A stretch of DNA of 6,970 nucleotides from Bdellovibrio sp. (lineage in GTDB: Bacteria > Bdellovibrionota > Bdellovibrionia > Bdellovibrionales > Bdellovibrionaceae). A program made the translations under genes and the position numbers. The notes below the pieces were generated by a model that was not told where the DNA came from, ran no database searches, and saw only the letters and a list, made by a program, of their open reading frames with translations. This document shows, one piece after another, positions 1-5,054 of this stretch (the first letter of the stretch is position 1; each line of letters begins with the position of its first letter). The stretch is from positions 1 through 6,970 of the forward strand of contig PSRN01000292.1 in NCBI GenBank assembly GCA_003176075.1, written 5' to 3'.

Positions 1-1
1 G

Positions 2-163
2 CTAGGGGCCAGGCGGCTTGCCCTGAAGCCACGCCGAATGTATGTTAGAAAAAGATTCAAGATGAGTAACACCCGTGGCGGCTTTGCCGCCCAACACCCG
101 AGGCGGCTTTGCCGCCCAACACCCGAGGCGGCTTTGCCGGCCACGCCCCTGTGCAGGAACTGA
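2..163 (+). CDS. Possible 3' end of an upstream gene (partial)
   Basis: A reading frame is open from base 2 to a TGA at 161-163, and that TGA overlaps the first ATG of the permease gene as TGATG, a common stop-start arrangement in operons. The first residues (LALKPRRMYVRKRFKM, bases 17-64) are basic and resemble the tail of many polysaccharide glycosyltransferases, but this is a weak resemblance and no domain is visible. From base 68 the frame runs through three copies of a 25-bp repeat. Their total of 75 bp is a multiple of three, so an inserted array of this size would have kept the frame while replacing the native C-terminus by an Arg/Pro/Ala-rich tail. An alternative is that a gene in another frame ends at the TAG at 46-48 and the rest is non-coding. 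The product is not recognised. Confidence 0.3.
   Translation, partial: LGARRLALKPRRMYVRKRFKMSNTRGGFAAQHPRRLCRPTPEAALPATPLCRN
68..142. repeat. Tandem array of three 25-bp palindrome-bearing repeats
   Basis: Three head-to-tail copies (68-92, 93-117, 118-142) of a 25-bp unit. Copies one and two differ at one base (T76 versus A101); copy three differs from copy two only near its end (G140 for C). Each unit starts with AACACCCG and contains GGCGGC-TTT-GCCGCC, a 6-bp stem with a 3-base loop (77-91, 102-116; the third copy, 127-141, has one mismatched pair). There are no spacers, so this is not a CRISPR array. The array lies immediately before the permease start, and could act as mRNA hairpins or be a REP-like element that expanded by slippage. 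It may be translated as the tail of the upstream frame. Confidence 0.85.
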
Positions 164-963
164 TGATGTCCCTATTCGGTGATTTTACAAATGAGATCCA
201 GGATCTGGTCAAATTCCGGTGGGTCTCGATCAGTCTGGTTTCATCAACGTTAAGGACCCGTTACAAGCGCTCGATCCTGGGCTTCTTTTGGTCTCTTTTG
301 GGACCCATTCTAAGCTATACCGTCATGGGCTACGTTTTTTCCTTCTTAATGAAAGGGATGGTGCCGGATTTCTTTGTCTATATGTTTTCGGCGACCCTCA
401 TTTACAATCTTCTATCGGTGACCATACTATCGAGCCCCGCCATCATGATTGCAAATGAAGGATTTATTAAGAAAATTTACCTGCCGAAATCTCTCTTTGT
501 CGTTAACACCGTGGCCCTTGAATTTATCAACTTCCTCTTTGGGATGGTGGCGCTTCTTTTCTTGGGCCTGGTGTTTCGGAAGCTGACTTTTAGCTGGGCC
601 TACATGTACCTTCCCGTGCCCATGGTTTTCGCTCTGCTCTTTAACTTCGGAATCGCCTCAATGATTAGCGTGGCCTCGGTTTTTTTTCGCGATTTGACTC
701 ATATTCTTCCGGTCCTCATGCAAGCGTTATTCTTCGCGACGCCGATCATGTACACGATGGATATCTTGCCACCGGAAATTCAGCCTTATACCGTATTCAA
801 TCCGTTGTTGTACTTTGTCGAGAGCTTCCGATATCCCATTTACAGAGGAACTTTGCCGCCCGCTGAGATTCAGGTACCGCTGATGCTTATCTCGCTGTTC
901 ATCTTTGTCGCGGGCTATTGGATCCTCAAGAAATTCGAGAACAAAATTGTCTTCCGTCTCTAA
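163..963 (+). CDS. wzm: ABC-2 type polysaccharide export permease (Wzm/KpsM-like)
   Basis: Inner-membrane channel subunit that, with the ATPase encoded next, moves a completed lipid-linked polysaccharide to the periplasm. The 266-aa product has the family's usual size and layout: a cytoplasmic N-terminal amphipathic stretch, the conserved RYKRSILGFFWSLLGP motif (about residues 33-48), and six hydrophobic segments at roughly 40-63, 70-90, 111-138, 149-175, 181-199 and 237-256. The NPLLYFVESFR motif (about 213-223) before the last helix is typical of O-antigen exporters. Start choice: ATG 163 overlaps a TGA as TGATG; ATG 166 follows directly and sits better behind AGGAA at 155-159. A longer version from TTG 109 would begin inside the repeat array and is unlikely. 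The stop overlaps the next gene by 17 bp. The symbol is given by family role; a kpsM-type name would be equally valid because the exported glycan is unknown. Confidence 0.93.
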   Translation: MMSLFGDFTNEIQDLVKFRWVSISLVSSTLRTRYKRSILGFFWSLLGPILSYTVMGYVFSFLMKGMVPDFFVYMFSATLIYNLLSVTILSSPAIMIANEGFIKKIYLPKSLFVVNTVALEFINFLFGMVALLFLGLVFRKLTFSWAYMYLPVPMVFALLFNFGIASMISVASVFFRDLTHILPVLMQALFFATPIMYTMDILPPEIQPYTVFNPLLYFVESFRYPIYRGTLPPAEIQVPLMLISLFIFVAGYWILKKFENKIVFRL

Positions 964-1720
964 TTCTTCCGAAGTCATTTCAGTCCAGGATCTGACCCTC
1001 ACCTACACGGTTTATTTCGACCGGACCCATTCCTTGAAGGAATTCGTAATGAATCAGCTCCATCGTCGAAAATACGTGGAGCGGGCGAGCGAAGATTTCA
1101 ATGGGCTCAACCGCGTCAACCTTCACGTGAAGGAAGGTGAGAGACTGGGGGTGATCGGGCGAAATGGAGCCGGCAAGAGCTCTCTTCTCAAAGTGATCGC
1201 CGGAATCCTTAAGCCTTCGCAGGGGACCGTTAAAACCAGGGGGTCGATTCATCCCTTGATTGAAATCTCCGCTGGCTTCAACCCGGAGTTTTCTGGACGC
1301 GAAAACATTTATCTCAACGGCTACATGCTCGGTTTTGAACGCAAGAACATCAAAGCCAAAGAAAAAGAAATCATTGAGTTTTCCGAACTGTCCGAGTTCA
1401 TCGATGTTCCGGTGAAATATTACTCCAGCGGCATGTCGGTCAGGCTGGCCTTCACCATTGCAACGTCGATCGATCCCGAGATTCTGATTTTCGATGAGAT
1501 GTTGTCAGCCGGCGACGCCGCCTTTATCGAAAAGGCGAAGGCCCGGATGCAAACCCTGATCGATCGGGCCCGGGCCATTCTCTTGGTGTCGCATGACTTG
1601 GAATTGATTAAGAACTTCACCACCCGGACGATTGTCCTCCATCACGGGGAAATCATATTTGACGGCGCACCTAAGGAAGCGGTGAAAACTTATCTCGCGT
1701 TGCCAACAGCCAGCGCGTAA
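947..1720 (+). CDS. wzt: ABC transporter ATPase for polysaccharide export (short Wzt/KpsT-like)
   Basis: Cytoplasmic ATP-hydrolysing subunit that drives the permease encoded upstream. With TTG 947 as start the product has 257 aa. Visible motifs are Walker A GRNGAGKSS (about 71-79), the ABC signature as YSSGM (159-163), Walker B ILIFDE (179-184), the D-loop SAGD just after it, and the H-loop histidine in SHD (216). YSSGM rather than LSGGQ is characteristic of the polysaccharide-exporting ABC group. The protein ends soon after the nucleotide-binding domain, so it lacks the C-terminal glycan-binding domain of long Wzt proteins that recognise chain-terminal modifications. This points to a KpsT/RfbE-like exporter that does not read a terminal cap, although that is inference. 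No in-frame ATG exists before the conserved domain; TTG 947 (17-bp overlap with the permease gene) is the best candidate, TTG 905 an alternative. Confidence 0.93.
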   Translation: MSSVSNSSEVISVQDLTLTYTVYFDRTHSLKEFVMNQLHRRKYVERASEDFNGLNRVNLHVKEGERLGVIGRNGAGKSSLLKVIAGILKPSQGTVKTRGSIHPLIEISAGFNPEFSGRENIYLNGYMLGFERKNIKAKEKEIIEFSELSEFIDVPVKYYSSGMSVRLAFTIATSIDPEILIFDEMLSAGDAAFIEKAKARMQTLIDRARAILLVSHDLELIKNFTTRTIVLHHGEIIFDGAPKEAVKTYLALPTASA

Positions 1721-1730
1721 CTAGGGTGCA

Positions 1731-2927
1731 ATGATGAGCGGACGGAGAGTTCTGTTGGTCTTGGGAATGCATCGAAGCGGCACAAGTGCCTTTACGGCCG
1801 GACTAGGGGCCTTGGGTGTCGATCTGGGGCAGAAACTGCTGGGGCCTGCCGCCGACAATGAAAAAGGTTTCTTTGAACATCTACCCGCCTATAAATTGAA
1901 TGAGGAGCTGCTGGCGTCATTCCACAGGGACTGGAGCTCCATTGGCGACTTCAACATTGCGGATCACCCAAGATTTGAAGTGTTTCTGGGTCAAGCCATA
2001 AGAATGATCCTGCGGGATTTTCCCGCGAGTCAGGTCTTCGCGTTGAAAGATCCGCGCATCTCACGCCTTCTGCCCTTTTGGAGGGAAGTCTTCCGGCGAT
2101 TGGATATCAACGTAATTCCCATTCTAGTGCTCAGGCAACCGATGGCCGTGGCGAAGTCGCTGGCGACACGGGAACGATTTTCGATCACTCGGTCCTTGAT
2201 CATGTGGGCTCGTCACAGTCTTGGGGTTCTTGAGAATTTTGACGAGATTCCGCTCATTGTGAACTACGAGAGGCTTGTCGATAAACCGGAAGAATGTCTT
2301 TGGGCCATTCGACAGCAGTTCAACCTGAAATGCGGTGCTGGCCAAGTCGGTGCCTTCGGCACCTCCGCAGATGAAGCCACCGCTTTGGGCAGCGCCGCCC
2401 ACGCTGAAGGCGCCGACTTGGGTGACGAAGTGAAGTGCCGGGAACGGATTAAGCAATTCGCCACCGAGTTCATCGATCCGGATCTTCAACACGCAAAGGT
2501 CAGGATGTCAGCGGCCATTCCGGCCGGGGACAATTCACGACTCAGAAAAGGATGTTCCGATTTATTCGAGGAATTGACGAAGTACCACCTGCAGTCGGTC
2601 AAGTCGCGGACTTTCAATTCTGCCGTGTCGCCAATTCGAGAGCTTTTACGCGACCAGGAGGACTTCTTAAGTGAGGTTGATTCGTTGAAAATCGAGGCTG
2701 ATTCGTTGAAGAGCGATTCGTTGCGGGTGGCGAAAGCGGCCCTCATCGCACAAGTGGATGTTTTGCAGGATCGAGTCAGGCATCTGGAAGACGTGATTCA
2801 TACGCATCAAAAGGAAAATACCCGAACGCTTTTTCGCTCAGCGCGCTTGGCTCATCAATTTATTGACCGGCACCATTCTCTAAAGCATTTTTTCGCCGCG
2901 ATTCTGTCCGTGGTCAGGTATTTTTGA
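1731..2927 (+). CDS. Sulfotransferase-like protein with C-terminal coiled coil
   Basis: Probable PAPS-dependent sulfotransferase fold, 398 aa. The N-terminal P-loop GMHRSGTS (12-19) matches the 5'-phosphosulfate-binding loop of this superfamily, and LKDPR (105-109) plus LRQPMAVAKSL (134-144) match the region where an Arg and a Ser bind the 3'-phosphate of PAPS. The fold seems complete up to about residue 200. Residues 204-231 (GQVGAFGTSADEATALGS and following) are a small-residue-rich insert produced by two inverted copies of a repeat also found in the propeller gene. Residues about 310-360 are heptad-like and predicted coiled coil, with a duplicated 7-residue unit. Such tails occur in sulfotransferase/methyltransferase fusions of polysaccharide loci. 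It follows wzt by 10 bp, with a weak AGGGTG site, so it is probably cotranscribed. Substrate unknown; sulfation of the exported glycan is the natural guess. Start ATG 1731 or 1734. Confidence 0.78.
   Translation: MMSGRRVLLVLGMHRSGTSAFTAGLGALGVDLGQKLLGPAADNEKGFFEHLPAYKLNEELLASFHRDWSSIGDFNIADHPRFEVFLGQAIRMILRDFPASQVFALKDPRISRLLPFWREVFRRLDINVIPILVLRQPMAVAKSLATRERFSITRSLIMWARHSLGVLENFDEIPLIVNYERLVDKPEECLWAIRQQFNLKCGAGQVGAFGTSADEATALGSAAHAEGADLGDEVKCRERIKQFATEFIDPDLQHAKVRMSAAIPAGDNSRLRKGCSDLFEELTKYHLQSVKSRTFNSAVSPIRELLRDQEDFLSEVDSLKIEADSLKSDSLRVAKAALIAQVDVLQDRVRHLEDVIHTHQKENTRTLFRSARLAHQFIDRHHSLKHFFAAILSVVRYF
2342..2370 (-). repeat. 29-bp palindromic repeat, copy A (inside sulfotransferase gene)
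   Basis: This 29-bp segment matches 4292-4320 in the propeller gene at 24 of 29 positions by eye, in the same orientation on the + strand. It contains GGTGCC-TTC-GGCACC, a perfect 6-bp stem. It lies in frame in the sulfotransferase coding region and encodes part of the insert at residues 204-214. Confidence 0.7.
2393..2421 (+). repeat. 29-bp palindromic repeat, copy B, inverted relative to copy A
   Basis: The right part of this segment (GCTGAAGGCGCCGACTTGG, 2403-2421) is the reverse complement of the start of copy A with two mismatches and resembles the reverse complement of the copy in the propeller gene, giving the peptide AEGADLG. The left part is degenerate. Copies A and B together form an inverted pair with a 32-bp gap between them (measured from 2371 to 2402). 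Confidence 0.55.
2673..2714 (+). repeat. 21-bp tandem duplication in the coiled-coil segment
   Basis: Two adjacent 21-bp units (2673-2693 and 2694-2714) are identical at 18 of 21 positions and encode EVDSLKI and EADSLKS; a third partial copy (GATTCGTTG) follows at 2715. The unit length of 21 bp equals one coiled-coil heptad, so the duplication lengthens the coil without disturbing its register. Confidence 0.75.
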
Positions 2928-3082
2928 CAGGCTGTTTAGTGGTCCATCCGGTAAATTCCTGGCCAGTCGGCACGAGCTTTTTGCGCCACATCTTCGTTGT
3001 CGGTCGGCGCCGTAGACCCCGCTACGGCTTCTCCTTCCGCCTCGATGTGCCGCAAAATCTCATGCCTTTGTGGCTCAGGAAT
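2928..3082. other. Intergenic region between convergent operons
   Basis: This 155-bp stretch lies between the stop of the sulfotransferase gene (+) and the stop of the FemAB-like gene (-). It holds no convincing gene; a short + strand frame crossing it consists of palindrome sequence and has no family resemblance. Almost all of it is the 162-bp palindrome. Its centre (3009-3028, GCCGTAG and CTACGGC around a six-base loop) is the strongest local hairpin. Confidence 0.7.
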
Positions 3083-3099
3083 TTACCGGATGGACCACT
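2938..3099. repeat. 162-bp imperfect palindrome with perfect 24-bp terminal inverted repeats
   Basis: The outer arms 2938-2961 and 3076-3099 are perfect 24-bp inverted repeats. Inside them, further segments pair in the same register: 2971-2976 with 3059-3064 (5 of 6), 2979-2992 with 3044-3057 (13 of 14), and 3009-3015 with 3022-3028 (7 of 7, loop of six). The whole fills the gap between the two convergent operons and its right arm contains the last codons and stop (KWSIR then TAA) of the FemAB-like gene. TTAG occurs at both borders (2936-2939 and 3099-3102), which could be a target-site duplication. No run of T follows the stem on either strand, so it does not look like a standard intrinsic terminator, although it may still block or process transcripts. 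Size and ends resemble a MITE-like foldback element. No transposase is present. Confidence 0.8.
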
Positions 3100-4033
3100 T
3101 AGCGAGATCCATCTCGAACGTCAGGTGGGCTAAGGTATGCCCGCCAAATTCTTCCTTCTGTTGAATAAGTCCGCTGTTCAGATATCGGCCGCCATCTTCG
3201 GTGGAAATTCCAAAGCTTAAATAACGACGGTCTTTCATTTGTGGAAAAATTCCATCGATGATGAGTTGGTCAAGGGCTCTGAGTTTGCGGGCCTCTGGCG
3301 TTGTAGCGAGATACTGAGTATGCAAAACCCGGCCGGAATCAAACAAGAGCGCGGCGGCAATCATCTCACCGTCATAAAACGAACCCAATAACTTAATATT
3401 TTCTGGAAACAAACTATGGAGGAGCTGAAGCTCGCTGAGTGAATGGGTGGGACGGACTTCATATTTCTCTTCGAGCCTTTGGGTGAGGATTTCGAAAAAA
3501 CGATCCAACTGATTCGAGAATTCAATCTGGAGGCCCGCTTTACGTCCGACATTCGCGCCATATTTTTTGCTATGGCTTGGCTTTACCGGTGTCAGGAAAT
3601 CGATGACGGTATTCGGTTCAATTTTAAGAATTTGCCCGCCGAAGTGGAAAATGGCGTAGAGGTCATCCTGTGCGACTCTTTGATGGTAAATAAAAGGTAA
3701 AGCCTTATAAATTAACTTTTGGAACCCCTGCTGGCGATAATAAGTCGCCATCAGTTCCCAGAATGCGATGATCTTGGATTGCGTGACATCACTTTTCCAA
3801 ACGCACCCGCCGTAAGTTAAGCCTTGATGGCTCCAGACCTTCGCTGTGTCGCGCTCTTCATTGGCGGGCAGGACTCCCAGCAATTTTCCATTCTCAAAAA
3901 AAAGAAGTGAGTGGTCCAAGAACCGGTCGCTGTGGTAATCCATGTATGATCGATGAAAATGGAAATGGGTCGCGGGCGATGAGGCGATCACCTCGTTCCA
4001 CTGATCCTTCTCGGCGCTCGAGTATCGCCGCAA
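3083..4033 (-). CDS. FemAB/GNAT-like acyltransferase (peptidoglycan-bridge/BioF2-like family)
   Basis: The 316-aa product (from TTG 4033) resembles the FemAB-like GNAT proteins found in surface-polysaccharide clusters. These are cytoplasmic enzymes thought to transfer an acyl or aminoacyl group to an amino sugar. Visible hallmarks are FHRSYMDYHSDRFLDHSLLFF (about 26-46), LGVLPAN (52-58), SHQGLTYGG (68-76), a central linker, and a C-terminal GNAT half (about 150-310) with LGSFYDGEMIAAALLF (216-231) and FGISTEDGGRYLNSGL (274-289). It is last in the - strand operon. Start choice: homology begins at LRRYSSAEKDQW, directly downstream of a 70-bp palindrome, with no ATG there; TTG 4033 is the best guess. 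An open frame back to ATG 4174 would put palindrome-encoded residues and 62 bp of overlap with the propeller gene at the N-terminus. The last six residues (AKWSIR) also derive mostly from a palindrome arm. The transferred group and acceptor are unknown. Confidence 0.8.
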   Translation of the reverse strand: MRRYSSAEKDQWNEVIASSPATHFHFHRSYMDYHSDRFLDHSLLFFENGKLLGVLPANEERDTAKVWSHQGLTYGGCVWKSDVTQSKIIAFWELMATYYRQQGFQKLIYKALPFIYHQRVAQDDLYAIFHFGGQILKIEPNTVIDFLTPVKPSHSKKYGANVGRKAGLQIEFSNQLDRFFEILTQRLEEKYEVRPTHSLSELQLLHSLFPENIKLLGSFYDGEMIAAALLFDSGRVLHTQYLATTPEARKLRALDQLIIDGIFPQMKDRRYLSFGISTEDGGRYLNSGLIQQKEEFGGHTLAHLTFEMDLAKWSIR

Positions 4034-4039
4034 ATAGGT

Positions 4040-4109
4040 ACCAGGTTCCGATTGCAGAAGCGCCCTGTCACCATTTGGTGACAAGGCGCTTCTGCAATCG
4101 GAACCTGGT
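4040..4109. repeat. 70-bp near-perfect palindrome (34-bp arms, 2-base loop)
   Basis: Arms 4040-4073 and 4076-4109 are reverse complements with one mismatched pair (C4065 opposite A4084), separated by only TT (4074-4075). It begins three bases after the stop codon of the propeller gene and ends six bases before the probable TTG start of the FemAB-like gene, so it occupies the entire junction between these cotranscribed genes. No T-run follows on either strand, arguing against an intrinsic terminator. In RNA it would form a very stable hairpin that could uncouple expression of the last gene, stabilise the upstream transcript 3' end, or be cut by RNase III. A long palindrome with almost no loop is also a known type of assembly or amplification artefact. 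Confidence 0.92.
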
Positions 4110-4112
4110 CCC

Positions 4113-5054
4113 TTAGGCGAACCGGATGACACCCAAACCGCCCTTGCCAAATTCATTGCCTGAGTAAAATACATATTTCCTGTTTCCCACCTGAAGAAAA
4201 CTGGGAAAATAAATCATGTCACTATCGAACTCTCCTTGCCTGCCGAAAGGAACCGTCACCGCGCTATCCAAGCGGTGCCAAGAGCCATGCTCCAAGTCGC
4301 CGCCTTCGGCGACTCCACAGTTTCGCACCAACTTCGCATAGCCAAAATAATATTTCATATCGAGCATACGGCGCGTATAAAATACGTAAATCTCATTGTC
4401 GACTGAACATATTTGCGGCCGTCCTAACCCGTGCTCAACCGCGAGATTGCATTCGATGATGCGGGTGCCTTTATTCTTAAAATCGGTAAAGTTATTGGAT
4501 TCCTGATAATGGACATCATAAACGGGCCGTAGTTCTCCGCCGATGTGCAGCCAGCCAGTACCAGCTGAATAACAACTTTTGACCCGATGGTCTTGGTAAA
4601 TCACCGATTGACCCGCTCTGACGTGTAGCCCCTCATCAGCGCGATCTAAAATGGGAGCTTCGCTGGTCTTCAAAAAATGCTTTCCATCTTTACTGATGGC
4701 CAATCCACCAAAATTAAAATGCCTGACCTTGTCACTCAACTGGAAGCCCGTGTAATAAAGATAGATCTGTCCATCATAAGCATAGGCGTGCCCTGGAAAA
4801 ACGCCATTGTCATCAAAGGTCCCCGGCCGACCTATTTCTAAAACCGGGGCGTCTGAAACCGCCTTAACCATCTTGGGATCGCCCGCTTGCAGATCAATGA
4901 AGCCGATCCGTGAGATGCCATTCGAGTCCCAGCAGCCCAAAAAAACCCTGATGGTTTCACCAAGCAGTATTGCTGTCGGAGCCATGGTGTGGCTCTGCCA
5001 CCAGGGGGCCACGCGATCCGCCTTAAAAATAAAGTCCTTACCAAGATATTTCAT
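4113..5054 (-). CDS. Five-bladed beta-propeller glycosidase-like protein (GH43/GH130-like)
   Basis: The 313-aa product shows the repeated beta-strand pattern of five-bladed propeller glycosidases. One blade pattern is W-Q-S-H-T-M-A-P-T (19-27) followed by IRVFLGCWDSNGISRIGFID; another is FDDNGVFPGHAYAYDGQIYL (80-99); the later ones are GLGRPQI (209-215) and FDSDMIYFPSF (276-286). Members in O-antigen and capsule clusters are often annotated only as hypothetical or glycosyl hydrolase; whether they hydrolyse, phosphorolyse or transfer is unsettled. No signal peptide is visible, so it is probably cytoplasmic and acts on a precursor or nucleotide/lipid-linked intermediate. Its ATG shares an ATGA with the stop of the ATP-grasp gene, implying translational coupling. 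Between GYAKLVRN and GSWHRLD (about 246-256) sits the peptide CGVAEGGDLEH, encoded by a 29-bp repeat; in relatives as I recall them this turn is shorter. Confidence 0.78.
   Translation of the reverse strand: MKYLGKDFIFKADRVAPWWQSHTMAPTAILLGETIRVFLGCWDSNGISRIGFIDLQAGDPKMVKAVSDAPVLEIGRPGTFDDNGVFPGHAYAYDGQIYLYYTGFQLSDKVRHFNFGGLAISKDGKHFLKTSEAPILDRADEGLHVRAGQSVIYQDHRVKSCYSAGTGWLHIGGELRPVYDVHYQESNNFTDFKNKGTRIIECNLAVEHGLGRPQICSVDNEIYVFYTRRMLDMKYYFGYAKLVRNCGVAEGGDLEHGSWHRLDSAVTVPFGRQGEFDSDMIYFPSFLQVGNRKYVFYSGNEFGKGGLGVIRFA
4292..4320 (-). repeat. 29-bp palindromic repeat, copy C (inside propeller gene)
   Basis: It matches 2342-2370 at 24 of 29 positions by eye and contains GTCGCC-GCCTTC-GGCGAC. Read on the - strand in the gene's frame it gives GVAEGGDLE, a small acidic insert in a surface loop of the propeller. 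Its right half shares the GAAGGCG-CGACTTGG core with copy B in the sulfotransferase gene. Confidence 0.7.

Noticed and set aside
15..30. Hairpin GGCTT/AAGCC near the left edge
   Set aside because: Five base pairs with a six-base loop is expected by chance in GC-rich DNA and no function can be tied to it.
68..142. CRISPR array from regular 25-bp repeats
   Set aside because: The units are directly adjacent with no spacers and the unit itself holds the palindrome; no cas gene is present.
62..163. Leader peptide (33 codons from ATG 62) regulating the exporter
   Set aside because: No ribosome site, no attenuator-type codon run and the sequence is just the repeat array; an extended upstream frame explains it as well.
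109..165. N-terminal extension of the permease from TTG 109
   Set aside because: It would translate repeat-array DNA, lacks a ribosome site and exceeds the usual family length; ATG 163/166 has AGGAA in front.
2924..3133. Small + strand gene in the convergent gap
   Set aside because: The frame overlaps the end of the sulfotransferase gene, runs through palindrome DNA and into the antisense of the FemAB-like gene; the product is Arg/Pro-rich with no family resemblance.
4040..4109. Intrinsic terminator
   Set aside because: No T-run follows the stem on either strand, the loop is only two bases and the stem is much longer than in usual terminators.
4986..5002. Another inserted palindrome (GTGGC-TCT-GCCAC)
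   Set aside because: The codons encode WWQSH, part of the conserved first blade of the propeller, so the short stem is explained by protein constraint and chance.
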